In this document: positions 9,136 to 16,898 of the stretch, piece by piece | Layout of the letters: every line of letters starts with the position of its first letter | Position numbering within the stretch: the stretch's first letter is position 1 | From: an uncultured Pelagibacteraceae bacterium | GTDB lineage: Bacteria; Pseudomonadota; Alphaproteobacteria; Pelagibacterales; Pelagibacteraceae | Assembly (NCBI GenBank): GCA_902617895.1 | Contig: CACMYJ010000002.1 | Coordinates: 1-64,000, forward strand | Direction of reading: 5' to 3' | DNA length: 64,000 nucleotides | Made by a program: the position numbers and the translations under genes | The notes under the pieces: generated by a model | Seen by the model: only the letters and a program-made list of their open reading frames with translations | Told to the model about the DNA's origin: nothing | Databases searched by the model: none

Positions 9136-10145
9136 CTAACATTAGAAAGTTTTAAATTCTCTGATTTTATTAAATACTTTAAAACTTCGATACAAATTTT
9201 TTCAACTACATTAATAGGAACGGCATTTCCTGCTTGTTTATAAGCTTGTAAATCTGAAACTTTGAACTTAAAACTTTCAGGAAACCCTTGAAGTCTAAAT
9301 ACTTCTCGTGGTGTAAGTCTTCTTGGATTTTTATTTTCACCTCTAAATATTAAACACTCACCTCCATCTTTATAATATCTTGAAGATATTGTTCTAGTAC
9401 TCTTTTCATTAGGGTTTGTTAATCGATAGCCAAATCCTTTACCATTTTTTTTATTTCTTTCTTTTCTAATTTGGTGACTTTTCCATAATTTATCTGAGAT
9501 AATATATTTTTTTTCAACTTTACTGTCTAAAAAATCTTTCACTTTGACTTTTTTTAAAGATGGTTTGGGATATTTAAATTCACCTTTATGATTTAAGAAG
9601 CCAACTATATAAATTCTCCTCCTACGTTGTGCTAAACCAAAATCTTGAGCATCTAGTACTTTGGGGTCTGGCACATAATAGTGTTTTCTTAATTTAGTTA
9701 AAATTATAGATAAAACTTTGCCATTATCATAATTTTCTAAATGTTGAACATTTTCTAAAATAAAAGTTTTTGGTTTTTTTATTTTAAGAATTTCATAAAT
9801 ATTAAAAAATAAATCTCCTTGGTCTTTGTCTTCAAAACCATGCGCTCTTTTTAAATAATTTCTATTAGATATACCTGCTCTCGAAAAAGGTTGGCACGGA
9901 AATCCAGCTAACAATATATCGTGGTTGGGGACTCTATTTTCTATCTCATATTTTTTTACTGATTTGATATCTTCTATCAGATGTGTATTAGGGAAATTTC
10001 TTGAATATGTTTGTTGGCTATATTCATCTATTTCTGAATACATTTTGCAATCATCATGTAATCCAAGTTTTTTTGTAGCTTTTGTAAGTGCTATTCTCAT
10101 ACCCCCAACTCCAGCGAATAAGTCTAAAGATTTTATAATTTTCAT
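9132..10145 (-). CDS. dcm: DNA (cytosine-5-)-methyltransferase
   Basis: Motif I SLDLFAGVGGMRIAL, motif IV GFPCQPFSRAG, motif VI ENVQHL, motif VIII QRRRRIYIVGF, motif X QAGNAVPINVV. Confidence 0.93.
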   Translation of the reverse strand: MKIIKSLDLFAGVGGMRIALTKATKKLGLHDDCKMYSEIDEYSQQTYSRNFPNTHLIEDIKSVKKYEIENRVPNHDILLAGFPCQPFSRAGISNRNYLKRAHGFEDKDQGDLFFNIYEILKIKKPKTFILENVQHLENYDNGKVLSIILTKLRKHYYVPDPKVLDAQDFGLAQRRRRIYIVGFLNHKGEFKYPKPSLKKVKVKDFLDSKVEKKYIISDKLWKSHQIRKERNKKNGKGFGYRLTNPNEKSTRTISSRYYKDGGECLIFRGENKNPRRLTPREVFRLQGFPESFKFKVSDLQAYKQAGNAVPINVVEKICIEVLKYLIKSENLKLSNVS

Positions 10146-10341
10146 ATTTGATTTGCTTATCCTTATATCATATATTTACTCAGTCTTGATTTAGAAATTA
10201 ACTCTACTTGCTGGGACTTTAAAAACAACGCTAAAGGAGAAAACATGGCAATAATCAAAATAAAACCATTAAGTAAAAATGATCCAATTTTTACTAAAAA
10301 GTTCATGACTTTCTCTAAATTTAAAAACAAAAGGAGAGATA

Positions 10342-10516
10342 ATGAAATTAATAATTCAGAAAATCAGAGACTTTTTATTACAAAAAAAAAAGGAAAGGTA
10401 AACAGCTTATATTCTTTGAAAAAATAGGTGATAAAAATACTTCACGAGATGAAATGCTAAAGAACCTAATAGAAGCACTTGAAAAAAATGGTTTTAAAAT
10501 AAAAAATAAAAAGTAA
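10342..10516 (+). pseudogene. Possible small CDS split by a frameshift at an A10 run
   Basis: SD-like AAGGAG then ATG at 10342 (MKLIIQKIRDFLLQKK...); the frame breaks at A10 (10382-10391) and continues as ...GKQLIFFEKIGDKNTSRDEMLKNLIEALEKNGFKIKNKK*. Confidence 0.4.
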
Positions 10517-10562
10517 TAAAATATTGATTAAGAATATGAGTAAATTGGTATAAAGGTAAAGT

Positions 10563-10668
10563 TTCAAGGATAGTATAGGATAATATAGGATTTAGTGAGA
10601 GCAGAGCCCTGAAAATTCAAGGATAGTATAGGGTGATATAGGATTTAGTGAGAGCAGAGCCTTGAAAA
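10563..10668. repeat. Two tandem copies of a 53-bp direct repeat
   Basis: Copy 1 10563-10615 and copy 2 10616-10668 differ at about 3 positions; unit has near-inverted ends TTCAAGG...CCTTGAA. Confidence 0.9.
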
Positions 10669-10765
10669 AAAGAAATGAAAAATCTAAAAGTTAATAAATT
10701 TTTTATTTTATATTGAATAAATTGAATATTTTAATATATAATATTTTTAGGTAATTTTATTGAAT

Positions 10766-10820
10766 AGGATACTACTTATACACAAAATTATCTGACTTTT
10801 TTGTGCATAAGCAGTATCCT
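10766..10820. repeat. Long inverted repeat / hairpin: 22-bp arms, 11-nt loop
   Basis: AGGATACTACTTATACACAAAA ... TTTTGTGCATAAGCAGTATCCT, 20/22 paired. Confidence 0.85.
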
Positions 10821-11032
10821 TAAGCAATGTTAAATTTCCTACCTAGGGGGAGAACTGAGGATGTGTCCAATAAAAAGTGTTCTCTTGAAAACTTAGAAGG
10901 AACTTCAAAGCTAACGCTCTAAATTTACCATTAATAACAATTAATTGAACGAGGGTTCAAAATGGTAAGAAATGAAAAAAGTCAGAAACATTTTATTTAT
11001 CTTTGATGAACTTTTAGTTCAGAAAGGTAAAT

Positions 11033-11239
11033 ATGACAGACATCACAAAGTATAAATCATTGGCAATTGACCATGATTGTTTTAAAAAAATTGAGTATTT
11101 AACAACAACGTTGGCCCCAGGTTTAACATTATCAAGAGCTCAAGTTATAAGAGTTTTGGTAAATGAAAAATATGCTTATGAGGCAATTGATGAATTAGAT
11201 CAATTTTCAATTGATGATCATAAGAGAAAGGATAACTAA
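11033..11239 (+). CDS. Small protein, possibly ribbon-helix-helix-like
   Basis: 68-aa ORF preceded by GAAAGGTAAAT; LTLSRAQVIRVLVNEKY resembles RHH segments. Confidence 0.5.
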   Translation: MTDITKYKSLAIDHDCFKKIEYLTTTLAPGLTLSRAQVIRVLVNEKYAYEAIDELDQFSIDDHKRKDN

Positions 11240-11397
11240 TGGATATTATTCACGAGATAAGAGTTGAGGAGGTTAGGGATATTGAAGAAGGTAAGCATTT
11301 TTATAGAGTTTACATGGAAATAAATGAAACTATTAAAATAATTGGAACTTCTAAAACAAAACCTCAATTAGTTAGATATGTATCGGAGGTGTATTAA
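11239..11397 (+). CDS. Small hypothetical protein (52 aa), not in the ORF track
   Basis: MDIIHEIRVEEVRDIEEGKHFYRVYMEINETIKIIGTSKTKPQLVRYVSEVY*; TAATG junctions with both neighbours. Confidence 0.6.
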   Translation: MDIIHEIRVEEVRDIEEGKHFYRVYMEINETIKIIGTSKTKPQLVRYVSEVY

Positions 11398-12107
11398 TGT
11401 CAGTAGAATATTCCTTTTCACCTTCAGAGCTTGATTACAAAGCAAAAAAATGTCCACGATGCTTTTATATTCATAAACATAATAAAATAAATCCAGGTGA
11501 TCGTCCTCCACCAGTATTTTCAAGCTTTGATGCAGTGCAAAAACCTTACTTCAAAACCACTAATACCAAAACCTGGTGTGATGATCTTCCTGATGGTGAA
11601 ATTATGGATAACAAAGAACTTCCAGGTAAAATTGTTTCAGATGGGTTAGTGGATAATAAAAAACGTAAATTTAAATTAGCAGGTAATCCAGATATCGTAA
11701 TTAAATTTAAAGATGGTAATTTTGGAATTGTTGATTTTAAAACTACAATAATCTCTTTAGATAAAGCAGAGAATTACAGATATCAACTTGAAGCTTATGC
11801 GCAAATATTTTCAAGTCCAGGGTCAACCAAAACTGCCCCAACTCCAAAACTAAATCCAATTACACACATGGGAATTTTACAATTTTATCCTGAAGAAATA
11901 ACTGGTCATACAGATCATAATTGTGATTTTAAAATGAAAACTTTCTATTCGTCATTAAAAAGAGATGTAAAAGGTTTTTATGATTACATCACAAGATTAA
12001 TAGATTTGCTTGAATTATCAAAAGTTCCTGAATTCAGTGATGATTGTAACTTTTGTAATTTTACACAAAAACAAATTAATTTATTGGAGAACGAAAATGA
12101 AAAATAA
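11397..12107 (+). CDS. Cas4/RecB-like PD-(D/E)XK nuclease, phage type
   Basis: GNPDIVIKFKDGNFGIVDFKTT...YRYQLEAYA; N-terminal KKCPRCFY and C-terminal CNFC cysteines suggest an Fe-S Cas4-like fold. Confidence 0.78.
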   Translation: MSVEYSFSPSELDYKAKKCPRCFYIHKHNKINPGDRPPPVFSSFDAVQKPYFKTTNTKTWCDDLPDGEIMDNKELPGKIVSDGLVDNKKRKFKLAGNPDIVIKFKDGNFGIVDFKTTIISLDKAENYRYQLEAYAQIFSSPGSTKTAPTPKLNPITHMGILQFYPEEITGHTDHNCDFKMKTFYSSLKRDVKGFYDYITRLIDLLELSKVPEFSDDCNFCNFTQKQINLLENENEK

Positions 12108-12375
12108 TTTAGATGAAATTATAAAAGAAAGATTAGAAAATAGAAAACAATGGAGAAATTATCTTGGATGGTCTTTAACACATAGGTATTTAGCATCTAA
12201 TGCCAAAAGGCTATATTATAAAGATAAACCATTATTAAATTTAATATTGAAATTGTATTTTCTACCTTACAACACAATGAAGTATTTTTTTTATGTGTGT
12301 GACCGTCATAAGTTTGATATGATTGAAACTGAAATTCGTATGCTTAAAGGTGATAAACATGACGAAAAAAAGTAA
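12097..12375 (+). CDS. Small hypothetical protein
   Basis: ATG at 12097 (MKNNLDEIIKERLENRKQWRNYLGWS...), overlaps upstream gene; shorter than the track ORF starting at 12010. Confidence 0.45.
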   Translation: MKNNLDEIIKERLENRKQWRNYLGWSLTHRYLASNAKRLYYKDKPLLNLILKLYFLPYNTMKYFFYVCDRHKFDMIETEIRMLKGDKHDEKK

Positions 12376-12745
12376 TGACTTCAATCGTAATCCGAATGGG
12401 TCTAATCAGTGGGAAACTAGATCTAATGAGGAAATACAAATAATAATAAATAGACATCCTAAAAACTGGACTAAAAAAGACTTTAGGGGTGAGGGTAAGA
12501 ACAACCAAAAAAAGATACTAACTCGCAAAGAAACTGAGAGAGCTGGGCTTGTATTTGGAAATAAGGGCGGAGTAAAACAATATCTAAATGGAAAACTGAA
12601 GTGTTCTATGTGTGGTTTTTTTAAAAATTTGGATGAATTTCCAGATGATAAATACGGATCATCAAATGGTAAAAGAAGTAATTGCTCAAGCTGTGATATT
12701 ATCAGAAATCAAAAGTACAGGGAAAGTGTTAAAGAAATATCATGA
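12359..12745 (+). CDS. Zinc-ribbon protein (phage/HNH-associated type)
   Basis: CSMCGFFKNLDEFPDDKYGSSNGKRSNCSSCDIIRNQKYRE: two CxxC knuckles. Confidence 0.5.
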   Translation: MTKKSNDFNRNPNGSNQWETRSNEEIQIIINRHPKNWTKKDFRGEGKNNQKKILTRKETERAGLVFGNKGGVKQYLNGKLKCSMCGFFKNLDEFPDDKYGSSNGKRSNCSSCDIIRNQKYRESVKEIS

Positions 12746-13314
12746 AATTTAGAGAATATTTGGATAATCAAATTCAAAAAGGAAAAATTGAGTGGGAAAG
12801 TAGAAGTGAACTTATCAGAGCATCTGGTAGCAAAGCAAACGGAAATACAAATAAAATTTTAAAACAATATGAGAATAAATTTAAATTTGGGTCAGTCACT
12901 GAGATAAAGAACAAAGAAATTAATAAATACTTCAAAGCACAGCCAAAGAATAGTTTTATAAGTGTAGAAGGCGCAGTAAAAATTATTAATAAAAATTTAC
13001 CTATAAAAGCTAAAATTAGCGAAACTATAATTTATAATAGACTTAGTGACCCAAAGTTTAATATAAATAATCTAAAAGGGCAGACACTTAATAATCAGAT
13101 ATCAAAGACAGCACAATATGATGTTAAAGTTTCAGATGCTTATAAACAGAAGTTAAAAGCAATCAGAAAACCTGGTATATACTTATATTTAGAGACAACA
13201 CAAAGCGGCAATACAACCTTAAGATTAAAAACTAATGACGAATATGGAAATCTAGATAAGTCATTTCCTCCCAATGAAGATAGTATTAATATTATTAAAA
13301 ATTTAGTAAATTAA
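12742..13314 (+). CDS. Hypothetical protein
   Basis: 190-aa ORF, ATGA overlap with upstream gene. Confidence 0.55.
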   Translation: MKFREYLDNQIQKGKIEWESRSELIRASGSKANGNTNKILKQYENKFKFGSVTEIKNKEINKYFKAQPKNSFISVEGAVKIINKNLPIKAKISETIIYNRLSDPKFNINNLKGQTLNNQISKTAQYDVKVSDAYKQKLKAIRKPGIYLYLETTQSGNTTLRLKTNDEYGNLDKSFPPNEDSINIIKNLVN

Positions 13315-13318
13315 ATTC

Positions 13319-13387
13319 ATGAAGTATATTTTATTAGGTGCTGCTATAGCTTTTGCAATGTATCTTGGTGACAAATACATTCTTTAA
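13319..13387 (+). CDS. Very small hydrophobic peptide (22 aa)
   Basis: MKYILLGAAIAFAMYLGDKYIL*; only 4 nt after previous stop. Confidence 0.25.
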   Translation: MKYILLGAAIAFAMYLGDKYIL

Positions 13388-13441
13388 GATACGTCAATTT
13401 TATACATAAATAATTTAATTAATTAATATATATTTGTGTTT

Positions 13442-13618
13442 ATGAAGGGATTATTAATATTAGCAGTATTATTGTTAACATTGAGTTGCACAACAAGTAA
13501 AGAATTAGGTGAAAAAAATGTTAAATTTCAAAAAGTTGTATCAAAATGTTTATTTGATGGTTTTGAACGTGATACATTTAAATACAAAACTTGTGTAAAA
13601 GAAAACATGCCTAAATAA
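13442..13618 (+). CDS. Small putative lipoprotein
   Basis: MKGLLILAVLLLTLSCTTSKE: lipobox-like LTLSC. Confidence 0.5.
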   Translation: MKGLLILAVLLLTLSCTTSKELGEKNVKFQKVVSKCLFDGFERDTFKYKTCVKENMPK

Positions 13619-13619
13619 T

Positions 13620-14063
13620 ATGAGCGCAGAAGTATTAAATTTTAATTGGAAATGTAAACATACATGGAGAAGAAGTGCCAAGAATACAGCATGGTGCTTA
13701 TTAGGTTGTGCCATTGGGGATTTTGGAACTATACTATTTTTTCAATTAACTAAAATTCCATTCCCAGTTTTAAGTATTATGATTTTAGCTATTATTAATG
13801 GTTTAATAACAAGTGTAATTTTAGAGACATTTATTTTAATGAAACAAAGCTTTACTTTTCAAAAAGCTTTGAAGACTGCAATGGGCATGAGCTTTATTTC
13901 TATGATTAGTATGGAAGTCGCTATGAATATCACAGATTATGTATTAACAGGCGGTGCAATGCTTACTTGGTGGGTAGTGCCAATAATGTTAGCGGTTGGA
14001 TTTGTTACTCCTTGGCCTTATAACTATTGGAGGCTTAAAAAGCATAATCAGGCCTGTCATTAA
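13620..14063 (+). CDS. DUF4396-like membrane protein
   Basis: HTWRRSAKNTAWCLLGCAIGDFGTILFFQ... with several TM helices. Confidence 0.65.
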   Translation: MSAEVLNFNWKCKHTWRRSAKNTAWCLLGCAIGDFGTILFFQLTKIPFPVLSIMILAIINGLITSVILETFILMKQSFTFQKALKTAMGMSFISMISMEVAMNITDYVLTGGAMLTWWVVPIMLAVGFVTPWPYNYWRLKKHNQACH

Positions 14064-14090
14064 ATCAAATTAATTAACCAAAGGACTAAA

Positions 14091-14276
14091 ATGAGAATTT
14101 TAAAAGAATTAGAAGATGCAAAATTAGTGATTGTTGATTTAGAAGTAAGGTTAGGTGAAGAGGTAAGAAGTGCGCCAACCTTATGTGCAAAATATAAAGG
14201 TAAAATAATACCTCTTAATACTGCACATGATGGAAGACCGATATTAATGAAAGAAGAAAATTCTATAGAAAACTAA
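14091..14276 (+). CDS. Small hypothetical protein
   Basis: 61-aa ORF with AAAGGA upstream of ATG. Confidence 0.4.
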   Translation: MRILKELEDAKLVIVDLEVRLGEEVRSAPTLCAKYKGKIIPLNTAHDGRPILMKEENSIEN

Positions 14277-14279
14277 ATT

Positions 14280-14669
14280 ATGATTGAGCAGATTAGTATT
14301 TATTTAACAGCAATGATTTTAGGAATCATGTTATTCTTTTCTTTTGTCATTGCACCAGTAGTATTTACTACTTTAGATGAGGATAATGCTAGAAAGTTTA
14401 TAAGAAGAATATTTCCTTTTTATTATAATGTAAATTTAGGAATTAGTTTAATTGTTCTAATAACTTTTTTATTCTTAAGTAAATTAGGAATAGATTTTTA
14501 CCTAATTTTAGTAATCACACTTTTATTTGCTACCTCAAATTACTTATTAATGCCTTTGATTAATAAATTTAGAGATGAAAAGCAGGATAAAAAATTTAAA
14601 TATTCGCACTTTTTATCTGTCTTGATTAATTTTATTCAAATGTTATTTTTAGTAGTTTTGCTAATATAA
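14280..14669 (+). CDS. DUF4149-like membrane protein
   Basis: Four TM helices; FFSFVIAPVVFTTLDEDNARKFIRRIFPFYY pattern. Confidence 0.65.
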   Translation: MIEQISIYLTAMILGIMLFFSFVIAPVVFTTLDEDNARKFIRRIFPFYYNVNLGISLIVLITFLFLSKLGIDFYLILVITLLFATSNYLLMPLINKFRDEKQDKKFKYSHFLSVLINFIQMLFLVVLLI

Positions 14670-14746
14670 ATATTATCATAAACACTCATGAAAATAACTC
14701 ATCCTCTCGTGCTGAAATTGGTAGACACAAAGGATTTAAAATACTT
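14665..14746 (+). pseudogene. Degenerate duplicate of tRNA-Leu upstream region plus 5' half
   Basis: tataaatattatcataaacactcatgaaa...cctctcgtgctgaaattggtagacacaaaggatttaaaatac aligns to 22408-22489 with few mismatches, then similarity ends. Confidence 0.85.
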
Positions 14747-14763
14747 TTTTAGAAAAAGTTAAC

Positions 14764-15651
14764 TTATTTATCTTTCACGGAAATTAATTCTGGATACTTA
14801 TCAAATAAAATTTCAGCAGGTCTCTCCCCAGACCTTAATGGATCAATCAGCATTACTTGGCTAGGCATAATATTAGTTAAATTGCAATCTGTACCAAAAA
14901 GTTCAAAATAATTAAGTATATCTGAATACCATCTCACTTCAGCTTCCTTTGGTGATGTAACTTCAAATGCAACCCTATTTTTACCAAAGTGTTCGAGCAC
15001 TCGAGTTAATACATCTGAATTACTATCATGAAGTTCAATTTCTTCATGATCAATAAGCATTGAAAATGCTCCATATTCAAAAAAAGGTTCTGCGCTTTCA
15101 ACAATTTGTTTTAATGTTGCAGGAGTATTTTTTTTTGTTTTATCCCATCCACTTTCTGGATGATGTTCATAAATTATATTCATTCCATTTTTAATCGCAT
15201 GATTGCACCAAGCTTTAATTTGATTTTCAGGGATGTCTCCAAATGTATTCATGAATTCCATTGCAGAAAATCCTAAATCTGCCGCAACATCAATTGCTTC
15301 ATTTACTTTTCCCTTTTTAAAAGCTTTTATAAAATAACCATGATCCAAGTAAGGCTCAATCGAGTGTTTTTTGTAAAGATCATTTTTACGTTCTAACCAT
15401 TCCTTTGGATGTCCCAGAACTTGCATTGTTGCAATTTTAACATGGTCAATCCTGTTACCAGCAACCTCTAGAAAGTCTTCTAATTCACGAAGTCCCATTC
15501 TTTCGTGGTACCAAGGACCTTCATCAAAACCCACATCTTTCAACCATAGTTGTGATTTAGTTCTGGGCTTGGGTTCTATAGCATTTAAATCAAATACTTT
15601 TGATATCGAATTTTTTGTTTTATGCATGTTTTTTGCTTTTATATTAGTCAA
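14764..15651 (-). CDS. Phosphosulfolactate synthase (ComA)-like TIM-barrel protein
   Basis: GLRELEDFLEVAGNRIDHVKIATMQVL..., FEVTSPKEAEVRWYSDILNYFELFGTDCNLTNIMPSQVMLIDPLRSGERP resembles ComA family ends. Confidence 0.6.
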   Translation of the reverse strand: MTNIKAKNMHKTKNSISKVFDLNAIEPKPRTKSQLWLKDVGFDEGPWYHERMGLRELEDFLEVAGNRIDHVKIATMQVLGHPKEWLERKNDLYKKHSIEPYLDHGYFIKAFKKGKVNEAIDVAADLGFSAMEFMNTFGDIPENQIKAWCNHAIKNGMNIIYEHHPESGWDKTKKNTPATLKQIVESAEPFFEYGAFSMLIDHEEIELHDSNSDVLTRVLEHFGKNRVAFEVTSPKEAEVRWYSDILNYFELFGTDCNLTNIMPSQVMLIDPLRSGERPAEILFDKYPELISVKDK

Positions 15652-15778
15652 ATAGATAAATTTCTAACTAAATTAGACATTTTTACAGTTCTTGAGGATG
15701 AAAAAAAATATAATTAGTTGAAAGACCCATAATGAACACGTTATACTATGTGTATCAATATTCTCAAGGGGGGAAATT

Positions 15779-16852
15779 ATGCGTAAAATTCTAATATTAA
15801 TATTAATGTCGTTATTCTCGTTTGTATCCATTGGAAATGCAGATGTGAATTTCGCTGGCAAAACAGTTACATGGGTTGTGCCATTTAAAGAAGGTGGTGG
15901 TACGAGTAGATTTGCAAGATTTATTCAACCTTTCTTAAAAAAATATTTACCTGGAAATCCTGATGTCCAAATCATGCACATACCAGGAGGTGGAGCTATT
16001 AAAGGTTCAAATTACTTTGAAAAAAATGCTAAAGCAGATGGAACTTTTATTTTTGGATGCTCAACTTCAGTAATAGTCAATGTTGCTACTGGAAATCCAC
16101 TTGTTAAATATAATCTTAGTGAATATCGACCAGTAGTTTTGTTACCACAAAATACTCATTGGTTCACACGTTCAGATTTAGCTGAGCCTCACGATCTATC
16201 AAAAATTAAAGAAAGAAAATTGGTTCTCTACGCATTGAAAACTCCAGCATCTGCAGATTTATTCCACATATGGATTTATGAGAAACTTGGCATCAAAGGA
16301 GCTAAACCTATACCTGGTCTTTCATCTTCAGGAGGTTATCAAGCATTCTTAAGAGGTGAAATTCATCTAAGTTCACATGGTGCAGCGAATTATGTAAAAA
16401 AAGTTAAGCCTGAAATAGAAAAAGGAAAAGTTGTAGATTTAATGACATTAGGAATTATTGGAGCTGACGGTTCAGTTTCTAGAAATCCTTTGGCACCAAA
16501 TGCACCTACATTTCCTGAAATGTATGAGAAGGTAAATGGTAAAAAACTTGAGGGTGATGATTTAGAAGCGTACTATGCAATAGGTGCTGCATGGTCTCAA
16601 GCATCTAAAGCAATGATGCTTCCAGCAGGTGCATCCGATGAAATAGTAAAAGCATACAGAGATGCAGCTATAAAAATGACAAATGACCCAGAGTTTAAGG
16701 CTAAAGCTGTAAAAGCTCTTGGACCATTTCCATTAATCATAGGAGAAGAAGCAGGTGAAATTATTAAAAAGGCTGCAGTATTTTCAGATACTACTAAAAA
16801 GCAATTAAATGCAGCTCTAAAGAAACATAAATTCACATATAGAGTTCAATAG
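15779..16852 (+). CDS. tctC: Tripartite tricarboxylate transporter substrate-binding protein (TctC/Bug family)
   Basis: Signal peptide; TVTWVVPFKEGGGTSRFARFIQPFLKKYLPGNPDVQIMHIPGGGAIKGSNYF. Confidence 0.85.
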   Translation: MRKILILILMSLFSFVSIGNADVNFAGKTVTWVVPFKEGGGTSRFARFIQPFLKKYLPGNPDVQIMHIPGGGAIKGSNYFEKNAKADGTFIFGCSTSVIVNVATGNPLVKYNLSEYRPVVLLPQNTHWFTRSDLAEPHDLSKIKERKLVLYALKTPASADLFHIWIYEKLGIKGAKPIPGLSSSGGYQAFLRGEIHLSSHGAANYVKKVKPEIEKGKVVDLMTLGIIGADGSVSRNPLAPNAPTFPEMYEKVNGKKLEGDDLEAYYAIGAAWSQASKAMMLPAGASDEIVKAYRDAAIKMTNDPEFKAKAVKALGPFPLIIGEEAGEIIKKAAVFSDTTKKQLNAALKKHKFTYRVQ

Positions 16853-16868
16853 AACAAATAAAAAAAGT

Positions 16869-16898
16869 GCTGCTAGCTATTAGCTAGCAGCTTTTTTT
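16869..16898 (+). terminator. Strong intrinsic terminator / attenuator between tctC and tctA
   Basis: GCTGCTAGC TATTA GCTAGCAGC followed by T7; next gene's ATG at 16899. Confidence 0.9.

Noticed and set aside
9925-10194. Plus-strand ORF opposite the methyltransferase N-terminus
   Set aside because: Antisense to conserved C5-methyltransferase motif I region
10245-10427. 60-aa ORF MAIIKIKPLSKNDPIFTKK...
   Set aside because: Overlaps the SD/ATG-initiated frame at 10342 and ends in the homopolymer region; coding status unclear, so not listed as a CDS although an RBS-like AAGGAG precedes it
10563-10668. CRISPR array
   Set aside because: Only two directly abutting 53-bp units with no unique spacers and no cas operon; the Cas4-like gene nearby is phage-type
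10766-10820. Integron attC site
   Set aside because: No GTTRRRY/RYYYAAC core sites and no integron integrase in the window
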